Positions 24,501 through 36,922 of a stretch of 64,000 bases of DNA are shown here, piece after piece (the first letter of the stretch is position 1; the number at the start of each line of letters is the position of its first letter). Made by a program: the position numbers and the translations under genes. Origin of the DNA: Pratylenchus scribneri (taxonomy: Eukaryota > Nematoda > Chromadorea > Rhabditida > Pratylenchidae); NCBI GenBank assembly GCA_030063045.1, contig JAQSEB010000146.1:558001-622000 (forward strand). The letters are read 5' to 3'. A model generated the notes under the pieces. The model was not told the DNA's origin and made no database searches. It saw nothing but the letters and a program-made list of their open reading frames with translations.

Positions 24501-27286
24501 TTCCTCATTCTCTTCCACTTTTTTTTCCTCCCATTCCGGCACTCCTCAATCAATACCTCCTTCCAAATACTCCTTCCTACAAGTGCCATGCCGTCGACGG
24601 AATGTGGAGGGCGGCGCATTTAAATGGAGGGCCAAGTCCCATGGCCCAGCTTGAGAAAGCGAAGAAAATGAAAAGGGAAATGCAACGACCAGAGCCGTGA
24701 AGCAGCAAGGGAAAAGTAAGGGGCCACTAACCTCGGAATGCCAACTCAAATGAGCATTCTTGGCCATCTCGGATTTTTTGGTGATTGGCCTATTCCTCCC
24801 TCCCTTTTACCACATTTCCTTTTTGACTTAGTTCTTCTTATTCCAAAATTTCACCTTTCTTCCTGTCACTTTTCGCCCCTCCTGGGAATTTAGGCAATTG
24901 CCGGAGTGACTTTCTCCTTTCAAGCATTGGGAAGTGCCAACACCGAACCAGATGTCCGGCTGAAGATAATCGGTGCCCAAAGGAGAATGGGCAAAATGAA
25001 TGTGCCAGCAGCAGGCCCCTCCTCCATTTTCATTCACTGCCATTGCCAATATTTTGCGCCAATAATCCCCTTTTCATTTTCTCCTTATATTTTTTTTGTC
25101 AACAAAACAAAACAATGAAATTCTGCCGTTGGCTCCCTCAAATTATTGAAGAATTTTATTTCCCTATTCCGTCTAACAATCGCACGCACAATCAAAGTCC
25201 ATAGCAGGGAAAGTAAACTTCGTCCATGTGCCAAATATCGCATTTCTAGCTTTATTTTCACGCCTACAGTTTTGGCTACTTCATAAGTTTTCTTTTTTAA
25301 CAAAGTACAAAGAACAAAACAATATAATCCGGTAAAATGCCATTTTTGAATCTGAATTTTCTTAAGAAATATATTACCACTATTCCTATTGTTGTTAATG
25401 ACTTGAATAACAATATTTTCCTAAATAATATTCAAATACATACAATTCCCAAAATTCGTCATCATAACATTAATGAAATACCGAATGAATTAGGCTACCA
25501 ATCCTTGTCTCCATCCTCCAGAATTTCATTTGAAATTTATCCCATTTCCGTTGGATTTGGTCGAAATATTTCGAGGCCATCCATCCCTTTACCCCACCCC
25601 CGATTGTTTTCGGCAGACAATCCAATTCCGTGGGGCCCGACAATGGCCATTTTGACCAACTTCGAAATGGAAGAAGGCAAAAGCAAAAAATGCACTCCAA
25701 ATACCCTCAGGGTTAACTCACTCAATTCCCTTGTCTTTTGCATTTGAATGAATGCCACCATTCTCCATTCCCATCGTTCCAATTCCAAATTCCGTCTCCC
25801 CCATCAATTAGCGGCCCGATGTCGGCGACGGCATTCCATTTAAAGGGAGGACCGTTTCAATTAATGGCTTTTGGGGAAAAAGAACAATTGAATTGCGAGA
25901 AAAAGGATGAAGCAATGGGGCGAAGGTCCGTGGCGGCTGTAAAAATCTCACAGAAGCAAATTCAATTGGTAAAAATTGAATTATTCTAATTTAGAAGTCA
26001 ATACCCATTTTACTCAAAATTCAGAATTTAATTAATATAAACAAGAATGAGTTTATTCAACCAATTTTAGCCATTATTCATCAATTATTTTTCCTGACAA
26101 AATTAGACTCTTTCCATACTTTTTGTGTGTCCATCTGCCTCATCCCCCCCCCCCTTCCAGTCTGCTATTTCCCAATTTTGCTCCAATGCCAATTACCAAT
26201 TAAGCCCATCATCCGCTTTATGGTGGCAGGGCCCATCCATTGGGAAAAATGCGGTGCATGCCAATTAACCCCCCTCTATTCCAAAATTGTTGGGTGCAAT
26301 TTCGGCTTTTGGCATATTTATTCCTCTTTCCTATTATTTTCCCACTAATATTCCCCTATAATTTATTCCCCTTCTGCGTCAATTATATCCTTATTAATGC
26401 CCATGCCTCACAATTAATATTACCATTTACTTTATCAGCCTTATTGTTTATTTGACAATCTTTAATTCCAATTTCAATACAAATATATTTTCACTAATTT
26501 CGGCATTTGGAATAATTTTAATTATTAAACGACATTTATTTGATGATTCCTTTATCCTTTCCATCATAATCTTGCTAATTTCCAACGGTTTCCATCGAAT
26601 TCAGAGACTGAAAATATAAACTTAATAATCTTAACCGAGGTTAGAGGGAATCTTTAAATTCCTTTAACCAAAGAAATTATACGATAGATGAATTTTCCCC
26701 ATCATAATTATATGCCACTTTCTTCCTTCTATAGTTGATCAATTCAATTCTCCATTTTTCTTTATGAAATGATTTTATGGATGGGCTCGCTGTCTTACCC
26801 TAAAAAGCCACGTAGATTTTTTCGAGAAAACTAAAAGGGAATGAGCTGGGCTGAATTCAAGAAAAATTGAGAAAGTGCCTTCAAACAAACAAGTTTTTAT
26901 TTCGAATTCCCCTTCCTGAAATTCAAAAAAAAAAAATGAAAAAGGTCCCGGATAGTATCAAAATGAAGGGACAACAGCCACAACAAGGCAGCGGTCCATC
27001 ACGATTTGGGCGTGAATTAATTAGCAAATGTCGAAGTTCGTTTTAATTAATCAGTCATTTTCCTTTTCATGAATTTGCCTTTGGGCATTCATCAAATCAT
27101 TCCAATATGTACAGTATTTTTAATATATTGTGGTCATAAAAAATACATTCTAAAGTATTCTATATAGCCAATGGGATGCATATAAAATTCGGAACATTTT
27201 CTCGCGTTTCTCATTTTAAATGCCCCATCAAAAATGTGTATTTTGGTCAATTCATAATGTTCCCTTTTCTCGCTGGAATATGAAAA
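21571..27286. other. 5.7-kb gene-poor stretch upstream of synaptotagmin
   Basis: No gene can be supported. Many frames of 60-130 codons appear on both strands, but overlapping ones are equally long in competing frames and none shows a family motif. A poly-C run lies near 26146-26155. A 36-codon frame at 26936-27046 is discussed in the findings. Since the downstream synaptotagmin lacks a clear transmembrane exon, some upstream exons or alternative promoters of that gene may be hidden here. Confidence 0.45.
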
Positions 27287-29709
27287 ATGACCTCATTCTC
27301 AAAACCCAAACCATTTTTTCGCGGAATCATTTTTGCAATTATTCTAATATTTCTTCATTTTTTAGACCAATTACAAATATTGAGCATGGCGGCTGTTCCA
27401 ATTCAAGGCAGTGGGAGGAGAACGACTGGAGATGGGGACAAGGAAAAGAAATATTTAGGCACACTTTCCTACAAATTGGACTATGAATTCGACAAAAACA
27501 ATGTATATAAAAATGGGAATGATGATAGAGATTTATTAATGGGCAAAAATTCTCAATTTTATGATTCCCAATTCTCCATCATTTTCTCTCATTTTTGTGG
27601 CTTCGGATTTTATTAGATTTTTGGTCTTCTTTGGGTTTATTTTTGGAAAGTTGCAAAATTTCCGCATATTCGGCATTTCGCAGCTCCAGATTATCCGTGA
27701 CGGTTGTCATCCTCAAAATCATGTCCCCAGGGATTCTTCCAAAAAAGTTTCATCTCATCAACCGTCAACACCCCTTTTTAAATGTTCTTTCATTCCATTT
27801 TCAATGCTTCTTCCCCATATTCTACAATTCCATCATTTTTTAGTTGACCGTTTGTATTATCAGCGCCGAAAATTTGCCAGCGATGGATTTGGGAGGAACA
27901 TCAGATCCGTACGTGAAATTATTTTTGTTGCCTGTAAGTAAATTGTTTCTCCCTAAAATATGCAACAATTCTTTCTTCTAGGACAAAAAGAAAAAATTCC
28001 AAACAAAGGTGCAGAGAAAGTCTCTCAATCCGGTTAGTATTTCTTGTCAGAATCAGTGAATCCTTCCCAATTATTTTAGGTGTTCAACGAGTCCTTCCAA
28101 TTCAAAGTGCCTTACAATGAAATTAACAGTCAAACGCTAATTTTAAATGTCTACGATTTTGACCGTAAGATATTTAGGCTTGATTTTTTTTAATTTTGCC
28201 ACATAAAGGATTTGGAAAGCATGTAATTCACTTCTTTGCCGCCATCAGAAATTAAATAACTGAATTTGCGTACTACATATAAATATTTCCAAATCAATTT
28301 AATTGATTTGGAAATATTTGTATGTAGTACGCAAATTCGGTTTTATTTAATTTTTTAGGATCAAATTGGCCAAGTCAGTGTTCCTCTCGGTGATTTTCAA
28401 ACAATTGGAACAATCAATTTTATTTATTTATTTTTAGGAAAGGTCGATTTGGCCACAACAATTGAGAGGACTGTTCCCATTGAAGCTCCACCGGTTAATC
28501 TTCATTTCACATTTTGGCAATCACAAAATTCATTTTAACTTCAGGAAAATAGACTGGGCGAAGTTTGTTTGGCTCTTCGCTATGTTCCGAACAAAAATAA
28601 ATTAACTGTTGTGGTGAGTACGGGTAAAAGGGGCATTGGAAAAGGATAAAACAATTTATAGGTGATGGAATGTAAAAACCTCAAAAAGATGGTCAGTTTC
28701 AATGGCCATTCATTTTTCGCGTATTAATTTAACCTTCAGGATGTCCTAGGCCTAAGTGATCCGTATGTGAAAATTTATTTGATGGCGCAAAACAAACGAT
28801 TGGAGAAGAAAAGTATTTTATTTTTTATTATTTTGTACAATGATAATTTTAGAAACGACAATTAAAATGAAAACGCTTAATCCATGTAAAATTGCATTAA
28901 ATTTTAAAGATTGATTCCAAATGAATTTACAGATTATAATGAATCTTTCTCATACGAAGTAAGCCCTGAAAAATTACAGCGAGTCCATCTTCATGTTATG
29001 TGAGTTTAATTGAATTTGGGGAAGTCCAGAATAATTTTGTAGTTTTGGATGGAATAAAAAGTATGAAGATATTGTCAATGATGCCTAATAAGGGCATTTC
29101 CTAAATTCGTACTGTACCTCTGTACCCCACTTTCTCTTTTTGCCCGATCACCAATCTACCCTATCAATCAAATATTGCCTCAATCCGCATTTATAAACCA
29201 GCCTCTCACCCCCACGATGTCTGTTAATTTTATTAATCCGATTTCATGCCGAACTCATAAATAATTAATAATTTAAGTTCCCCATAATTTCCCGTTCATT
29301 GGACCACTGGGGGTAGATCCCAAGCGACGGCACGGGGTGAGAGTTGCCCTAGATTAGGAAGGACTAATAAATATTCATCATAATTAAAGAGGAATTTCAT
29401 ATACATAATTTTATTAAGGGAAAGAGAATGAATGAATAAATGCCCCTCAGAACTGCCTCGGGCAAAATATTATTGTTGATATTTTAATTAAAATATTGCA
29501 GAGTTTCCGATTATGATCGAGTTGGATCTAATGAGAGAATTGGACACGTGGTCATTGGGACAAACGCATCCGGAGTCGGGCTTAAACATTGGCAGGTGAA
29601 ATTGTCAACAAAAATTGTTTTTTGAAAAAATTGAAATATTTAGGACATGATTGCTACACCCCGAAGATCAGTTGCAGCTTGGCATTCATTGCAACCTGAT
29701 GCCGATTAA
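27287..29709 (+). CDS. Synaptotagmin, two C2 domains (N-terminus uncertain)
   Basis: Calcium sensor of synaptic vesicle release. C2A starts at [20 protein letters not shown], then [77 protein letters not shown] and LGKVDL. C2B has [88 protein letters not shown] and [20 protein letters not shown]. All five C2A Asp ligands are present; in C2B the fifth is Glu. The RFGKH codons come from a 14-nt microexon (28209-28222) and the next intron is a hairpin. The Met at 27386 or the one at 27287 (followed by [17 protein letters not shown]) could be the start, but a TTTTTTAG acceptor between them suggests upstream exons. Stop at 29709. Confidence 0.88.
28251..28351. repeat. Perfect-centred hairpin filling a synaptotagmin intron
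   Basis: Two arms of about 50 nt meet almost without a loop at AATTGATT/AATCAATT. The arms contain GTACTACATA and its complement and differ at only a few positions. The hairpin occupies most of the 136-nt intron 28223-28358, directly after the 14-nt microexon. It is probably a small foldback MITE. Confidence 0.85.
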
Positions 29710-30154
29710 TACTTTGACTTCTTGATATCCTTCCCTCTTCCCATATTTTTATCAAATTTGGTTCATTCAAATGGAAGAGTTTATTTTATCCCCAATATAT
29801 TTCCATTTTAAATATATTTTCCGTGCTTCTTTCGCTTTTCCCGGTTATTCTCCCCAAAATAATGCATATTATTTTCACCAATTCCATTTTTTTGCGCATA
29901 AAACATCAAAGTTTAAAAATTGAACAAAATGAATGATAAATGAATGGAAAAGAATTTGTCAATTATGGGCGGAATATTAAATTAGAGAGAAGGGTCATTT
30001 ACAAAATAAAAAGTTAATTTGAAGTGGAAAGAACGATGTTTGTTGTTTGGGGATATTTTGTGTAAAAATATTTTCCTTTCGGCGAATTTAATGTGAGCGC
30101 CATTTGATGTGTTTTTATTTGATGGATAATTTCTTTGGTTTTCTTTCATTGCTG
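29710..30154. other. Convergent 3' regions of synaptotagmin and memo-1
   Basis: AT-rich untranslated sequence; no gene seen. Confidence 0.5.
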
Positions 30155-32166
30155 CTAGCCACGTGGATTGATAAAAAGAGCTCCGGCGGCATAAGAAACA
30201 CTGGAATCAGACAATGAACGGCACTAAAAAAATCATAATTATGTATGGAAAATGATTGGTCCGAGTGATACATTTTTTAAAGTTAATACTGTCTAATTCA
30301 AATTAATATTTTAATGTGATAATTAAATTAAAAATAGTCTATAATAATGATAAAAATAAGGTTATTTTTGAGTATAGTAAAATGATTATTTTAGAAGGAA
30401 ACCGACCTTGTTGGATTGAGCATATCTGAGAAATCGAAATTCAGCAGTGTGATTATTCATTTGTCGAAAATATTCGGCTGCCTTTATTGGCAAATAATAA
30501 TAAGATTTTTAAACGGCATTTTGGATAAACCTGAAGCATTACACAAATTGGGTTTCGACCACAAATTGTATTCTGTGTTTTTTTCAAATAATCATTGAAC
30601 AATGCCGGATCCAATGAGGCAATGGCATCCATTCCCTTTTAAAGTTGGATACTAATTTAAATATTAAATTATTGATTAGAACTTGTTGGTCAAGGTTGGC
30701 AATTTGCTCGTGAATTGGACGACCACTTGACGGTTCAACTGGGGTGTACCGAAAACGTTGACCTATTAATATTAAAATTATATTAAAAAATGAATTTTCT
30801 AATAATACCCCAATGGCAAAAATCAGAAGAAATGACAAAGAGATTGGATGGATCGGAAATATAATTGGCAAAAATTCGGCCTGAAATATAATATTTTATT
30901 GAATAATTCAAATTAATTCAATTAACCATAAAATTGTTGGCGTGAACTGCTTAATGAACCGATAAGGACGGGCACAATTTTATAAGAGCCAGAGGTTCGA
31001 CTATAATTGAAAAAATAATAATAAGTCAATAAAAATGACCAACTTTTCCATTATTTTGGCAATAAATGGCATTTGCATCTCTTAATTTGAAAAATTATTA
31101 TTATTATAAAATATTATAATTAAATACCAAGTGAATGTTCGGCTTCTTCATTCCTATTAGACATCCATTCAAATGCATCTGCCCCGTGCGAATTCATCAA
31201 TTGTTCATTGACTGTAAAATATGGCTAAATAATTTAAACATAAAAAAGAAATTTACCAGCGGAGTCAACAAGAAGATCACCAAGCGGTGTTGAGTATTTT
31301 ACTACAATGTATTTACATAATAATTTATTTTGGTTTTACACTGGCTATTAATAATAATAATAATAATGACACGAAATAAAATTTGATTTTTTAATGATAG
31401 CCAGTAAGTTTAATAATATTACCTGTTGTCGTCAAAGCACAACCCGACAAATACTATAAATTGGATTATTATATTTAATTTATACGAAAACATACGACAA
31501 CATGAGAAGGCCCTGAATTAAATAAAGGATTTAGATAATTATTTCGCTGGAGAAAGCCAAAATCTTAATTCCTAATGTTTACAATAAATAAATTATCGAT
31601 TTATTAAAATCACTAGAGTAAATTCATCATTATATTGTTGAAACATGTAATATATAGATTTATCTGACTTGGCTTTCTCATAAAAAAATTTCAGGACCAG
31701 ACCAACCTAATACAAAAATGCGTTTTCTAAAATTATATGTTAAATACACATTATTTTTAAAATATATCTACATTCTTTCCGGGACCACTTGTTTGAAGGC
31801 AAATGCCGCTGTTTCACCACAATATGTATATCCTTTGAGCAAAATATTTAAGTCAACCATGTATTATGTCATTAACAACTACCTGCATGTGGTGATACTG
31901 AAAAGGGAAGAAAACTTATTAAAAGAAATAAAAGATTTAGTTCTTACTGATAGCTCTCGCCTGTCCAATATTTTGACCTGCTGCATTTAGCCAATTTCCT
32001 AATTGACGATCCAATTCTTTTGGATTGTCGGAATACCTGAGTATCGCATTTTTTAAATGAATGGATAAACAAAATTAAACCATGATCCAGCATGGGAAGC
32101 AGGTCTAATCCTCCCTCCTCCATGTTGACTGCTCATCCCATTGAATTGTCCATAGTCGTAGCTCAT
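30155..32166 (-). CDS. memo-1: MEMO1-family protein
   Basis: Metal-binding, dioxygenase-like redox protein acting in motility, ROS signalling and lifespan in other animals. Start at 32166 ([20 protein letters not shown]). The order then matches [169 protein letters not shown] and [16 protein letters not shown] at the stop. Both the PHAGY and GPSH histidines and the CGR cysteine are kept. Three microexons (15 nt at 31883-31897, 20 nt at 31707-31726, 17 nt at 31496-31512) carry the active-site strands. The intron between the last two holds a MITE. Confidence 0.93.
31341..31404. repeat. Short inverted repeat in a memo-1 intron
   Basis: Ends CTGGCTATTAAT and its imperfect complement ATTAATGATAGCCAG enclose an (AAT)n run. 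It is a possible small MITE or a chance hairpin. Confidence 0.5.
31550..31679. mobile_element. Small MITE with GAGAAAGCCAA ends
   Basis: 130 bp, with ends GAGAAAGCCAA and TTGGCTTTCTC. The inner sequence is AT-rich and the outer flanks resemble those of the element at 8313-8419. It lies inside the memo-1 intron between the 20-nt and 17-nt microexons. Confidence 0.75.
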
Positions 32167-33146
32167 AATTCTTATAATGAGATTTTTAATTTTTAAAGAA
32201 AATAAAAAAAACCTGGACCAAGAAGAATATTAACACAAAAGGAAATGAATGGACAGAATTGTATGAGGACGATGAATGATATTGAAGATGGGCGAATAAG
32301 AAATTCAATAGATGTTAGATGGTCAGTCAGTCTGGTGGCCTTGCTTTCCTCTCGACCCGTATTCAATTTTGAGAAGGCAGGAAAAATTACTTTGGTGAAA
32401 TGAGCTATATCTGTATTCAAAATCCACAATCAATTCTGCTATATTGAAGCAATATCGAGAATTGATATGGAATTAATTAAGTAAAATCCGAAATAAATGC
32501 TTAAAATTAATATTATCGAATAATATGGTATGTATGAGTAAGCCTTGATTGATTCAGAAGAGAGGAATGGAAACTGGCTGGTGAGCGTGAGTTATTTGTC
32601 TATTTGTCCTCGCGCACTACATTTAATTCCGCCTTTTTGGGCTGCTGGGTTGCTTTTATTATGTCTTGAAAAATGATGTTTTGGAGGTAAGCGAGCAGCC
32701 AGCAGCTTCTGCTGCTGGTGGACCACTGGATGAATAGAAAGCTAGGCTAGCTAGTGAAAGGAGGTGGTTGCATATAAAAAGCATTGCATTATCGGTGAAG
32801 TTGGGGAAAGAAAGAGCTCGGGGGACATAAAACACTAGTATTGGAAAAAAAAGCATGATGAATTATGTTATTTATTTTAGACGAGTCTATCAATATCAAG
32901 TATATAATCAATCAGATAATTTGTGTATGATTTTCTTCAAATAAAAATAGCTTAATTTTATTCTTTTTTACCATCAATTACAATTACAATGGTGGATGTG
33001 TATATAAATTAGAATCGAGGATACAAAAAAAACGTGGTAAAAATTTTGGTCTCACACAATGTCACAATGATTGTTTGTGTATAAAAAATAAATGGACTAG
33101 AAATTAATAATACACTTGGCATGATAGTGTGACATTTAATTTCATT
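32167..33146. other. Intergenic between TAF3 and memo-1
   Basis: AT-rich, no gene supported. A small GC-richer patch near 32690-32770 contains CTGCTG/CAGCAG runs. This gap (980 nt) is larger than those within the proposed operons. Confidence 0.5.
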
Positions 33147-35756
33147 TCATTTGCTTGGGCGGCGTTGCTTCTTCGTTGGAGGGCCTCCAACAGATGATTT
33201 GCGACTAGAAGTTCCGCTCAATTGTTGTTGTCTTTTTTGTTTCTTCTTGCATTCCGAACAGAACCAATTGGAATTTTCTGGCTAAATTAAAATGGCTTTA
33301 GAATTTATTAAAATAAATTTCTCACCGGCGCCATAAAAATGCCAACACATCCCCAATGATACCAGTTGTCGCAACCATCACAGCCAACCTTAATATTTTC
33401 CTAATTTAAATGTTTATTTAATTTAGACAATACCATTGATGGCCCATTTTCAACTATAATATGAAATGAATGGGAAAAGTAATATTATTTTATCAAGGAA
33501 TTAAATTAATACCATACGCCACTGAACAGACCTGAAATTTGAATTTATATTTTATTAATAAATTTAAAGATCATACCGGGCAAATCCAAACATCCTCGTC
33601 ATCTTCTCCTTGTGAAATGGTCGGTGCCGGAGGCATTGAAATCGGTGGAATTGAAGGTGTGGTTGTTGGTATTTTTGATTTTGATTTCACTTTTGCTTTT
33701 GGTGCCATCTCGAGATGAATAATTTCTTGTGCACTGTTACGACCGCTTTTTACAATTTTTGTTTCCGTGACTGCCATTGGCGGTTCTATAAAACGCTGCC
33801 TAACAATTTTTGATTAAATCTTACCTGATAATTTTTTTGTTTCTGGAATTTTTGAATTTTTTGGCAAAGAATTCGTCTCGGAAAGAACAGATTCTAATGC
33901 CTTTGATTGAATTAGCGGATTTCCAGGTGGACTGGATTCAAGTGAAGAAAAAAGTGCAGCGGCTATTGGATCGACTCTATTCGGCTTATCACTCTTTCGA
34001 TTTCTCTTTTTGCTTGATATTTTTTCTGATCCGTCCTTTATTTCAAAATGTTTTTGAGTAGGAGTTGGTTGAGTTAATGCAGGAAGGAGAGGGAGGATTG
34101 ATGGAATTGGCACTGTTTGCAATGATTGATTGCCTTCATTTGATATTTCCAATGATATTTTATCTTGGTTCGATATTATATTTGATTGTTGTTTTGGCTT
34201 TTCTTCTGCTGATTGTTGTTTTGAAGTGGCAATTGATTTCTTTTCTATTTATTTTTTTTTAAATTAAAAATTAAATATTTTTAACGAACCGTTTTCCGGT
34301 GGTGATTTCTTAATTTTTAAAGGAGGAATCAAAAGTGGAGTTTTTGGCCTGCTTTCATCCTTTTCAGGTTTCTCTATATTCTTTGTTGAATGCCCCTCAA
34401 TGAAGATTTCCCTTTGTATTTCAGCAGTTTCTTGTAAAATTGAATCCAAATTTTTAGGTGGAGAAGATAATGAAGAAGTCGATGGTAAATTTGAATTAAT
34501 TCCTTGAATAGAAGAAGGAGCAGGACCAATTCGGATTTTAATTTTTGGGACTTTAAGTTTTGATGAGTCTGAAATTTATTGTTTTAAATTTAAAATTCAT
34601 ATAAAAATTACCTTTTGAACTGTGTATATCATCAAGTTCTTCCTTTTCTTTCACACTTTTTCTCTCTTTTTCTTTGTGATGATGATGTTTTTTCCGTTCG
34701 TCGCCTTTCAATTCCTCTTGTTCCCGTTTTTCTTTCTTCTTCTTTTTCTTTTCCTTATGTCGTTCAATTTGTTGATGTTCAATTTTAAGGTTCAAAACTG
34801 GGACAGAAAAGTAATCTTGTTTGATAATGCAGAAGGATGCATTCGATTGGGTTGGCTCTTTGGCCAAATATTGCTCACAATTGATTTCCAATGTTTGAGG
34901 GACTATTTTTTTGACAATAAATCCAAGTTCTTGAGCATAATTATTTGAAAAATTTGGAAAAATTCTTTGATTGACGCGCATATTATTCCTTAATTTTTAA
35001 ATAAGTTTGTTTCAAAAATTTAAATTATATACCGCTGGTCTTGATTGTCGCTCCTTTCTTTTTCTGCGGCTTCTTTATCATCTTCTTTTCCTATCAAATC
35101 ATTGACAATTTCAATATTTTCGATGGCACTTTTATTTTGATCTTCTGGCTTTGTAGGCACATCGGATAGAATCAAAAGAGAAGAAATTGGAAATAATGGG
35201 GTCTATAATATAAAGTTTCAATTAATGATAAATGGTTTATCTAGAATATTAGCTTACCTCTTCTTGCAGGGAGAAATTTCCGACTTGACAAAGGTAATCG
35301 TGAAGTTCACCAACTGAATTTTAAAAGATATATAATAAGTAGATATAACTGCGCATTACGTTTTATGGAATTTTGATCAAATATTCTTTCGACATCTGCC
35401 AAATCAATTTCACGTCCATCTATATTATTTTAATAAAATTTTTAGTATAAAAAAGATAATATACCATTGAATGAAAATAATGCTGCATCTCGACACAATT
35501 TCTCCAGATATGTTTTGAATAATGATGATAGTACACTTAACGATGAAGTTGACGCTGTTGTAAACTAATGATAAAAATACATTTAATTTAAGAAATAATA
35601 CAAAAATATTACCCCAACATTTTCAGCAATTATGGCTGAAACTTGTCTCATTTTGAATTGATCATAAGTTTGAAATCTATTAAATAAATTGAACTGCTGC
35701 TTTTGTTCATTTTGTTTTGATTCATTGTCTTTGGTCGAAGAAATAGCATTCTTCAT
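33147..35756 (-). CDS. taf-3: TFIID subunit TAF3 (histone fold plus PHD finger)
   Basis: TFIID subunit that pairs with TAF10 and reads H3K4me3. Start at 35756. The N-terminal histone fold reads FKMRQVSAIIAENVG, FTTASTSSLSVLSSLFKTYL and EKLCRDAALFSFNGREIDLA, DVERIFDQNSIK, then VGELHDYLCQVG. A long low-complexity, Lys/Glu-rich middle follows (about 34620-34800). The C-terminal PHD is EDVWICPVCSVAYVENGPSM, ENIKVGCDGCDNWYHWGCVG, IFMAPPENSNWFCSECKKK, close to the TAF3 PHD (GCDDCDDWYHWPCVGI in human). The zinc ligands C-x2-C, C-x2-C, H-x2-C and C-x2-C are all visible, as are both cage tryptophans. Two consecutive microexons (19 nt, 33523-33541; 20 nt, 33434-33453) encode the segment between the first zinc ligands. 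A basic tail (TKKQRRPSK) ends the protein. Confidence 0.9.
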
Positions 35757-36922
35757 TTTCACTAAAAAGCGATTCAGAAATTTAATTTATCAATCATCAG
35801 AGCAGATCCAATCCCATATCCAGATCAGCAGCAGCAGATCCAGATTCTATTCATCCCAGCAGAATCCAATCCAGCTCAGATCAAAAAATAAATTTTTAAG
35901 CAAATTTTTTTAGCTATGGCATTATGCCCATTTTTAAGTTTTAACTGGTTTCGAAAACCGTTCTCGACTTCAAGAAACTTCCAGAATAATCATTGGTACA
36001 ACTTTTATTTCATTTTGCCTAGGTTTAATAAGCATAAGCAAAAGTAGGCGAAACGCGAAATGCTAAAACCCGAAAACCGGTCTCTGGATAAAATGTCAAC
36101 TTGAAAAATAAAAAATAAAAATTTTGTGAACGCAAGAAAAAGAAAAGTGAAAAAAAAAACGCGAATCGAATTTCGAATTGAGATAATATTAATTTGGCGA
36201 AAAAAACACTGAATTTGGCGAAAACTTTTCGTGTCGAAAAATATTTTATTTTTGAGGCCATATAACTTGGCTCTAACTAGGGTTTAGGGCTAGGGTTAGG
36301 TTCAGGGCAGGCATGGGATTAGGGGCTAAGGGCTAGGGGTTAGGGAATCTTAAAGAAGTCTGATTTGGCCAAGTTATATGGCCTCAAAAATATAATATTT
36401 TTCGACACGAAAAGTTTTCGCCAAATTCAGTGTTTTTTTCGCCAAATTAAATGACTTCCATTTCGAATTCTCAATTCTTAAAATTTGCAATATGGGATTT
36501 GGAAAAAAAAAACAAAAAAATTTACCATAAAAAATCATTGTAAGTATAATTTATTTTAAACTTATCATTCCATTTTCATATTAATCGATTTTTAAATAAA
36601 TATTTGTTGACAAATAAGATATCCATTGATTGTATATGCTATATGGGTGCTTGGGTCCCGGCACCCGGCTCGCTCAGAGTGAAAATATTTACAATAAAAG
36701 GGAGAGAAAACAACATTGCATTTTTTAAATTGAAAACAAACATCGTATTTTGAGTACCACTAATAATCTATAAACTATAAGATTTGATACTTTGCTGCTT
36801 ATGCTGCTGCCTAATAAATAAAAACATTTTTATAATGCCTAAGCTTATAAATAAAAAGTCAAAAAAGAAATGAAATTAATTAATTTCAGATCAATATAAA
36901 ATATTATTAAATTCTTCCAAAT
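35757..36922. other. Divergent intergenic between TAF3 and superoxide dismutase
   Basis: Contains the foldback element at 36190-36450 and otherwise AT-rich sequence. No gene seen. Promoters of both flanking genes are expected here. Confidence 0.5.
36190..36450. mobile_element. Foldback element with a telomere-like core
   Basis: Arms of about 85 bp start AATTTGGCGAAAAAAACACT, run through TTTTCGTGTCGAAAAATAT and end at GGCCATATAACTTGGC. They enclose about 95 bp rich in GGGTTAGG, TTTAGGG and TTAGGGG units. No clear target duplication was found; a TA or TTAA type is possible. No coding capacity. Confidence 0.8.

Noticed and set aside
21898..26455. Numerous 60-136 codon frames on both strands
   Set aside because: No family motif, no consistent splice pattern, and overlapping frames of equal quality; treated as non-coding.
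31718..31990. 90-codon plus-strand frame
   Set aside because: It lies antisense to conserved memo-1 exons and microexons and has no motif of its own.
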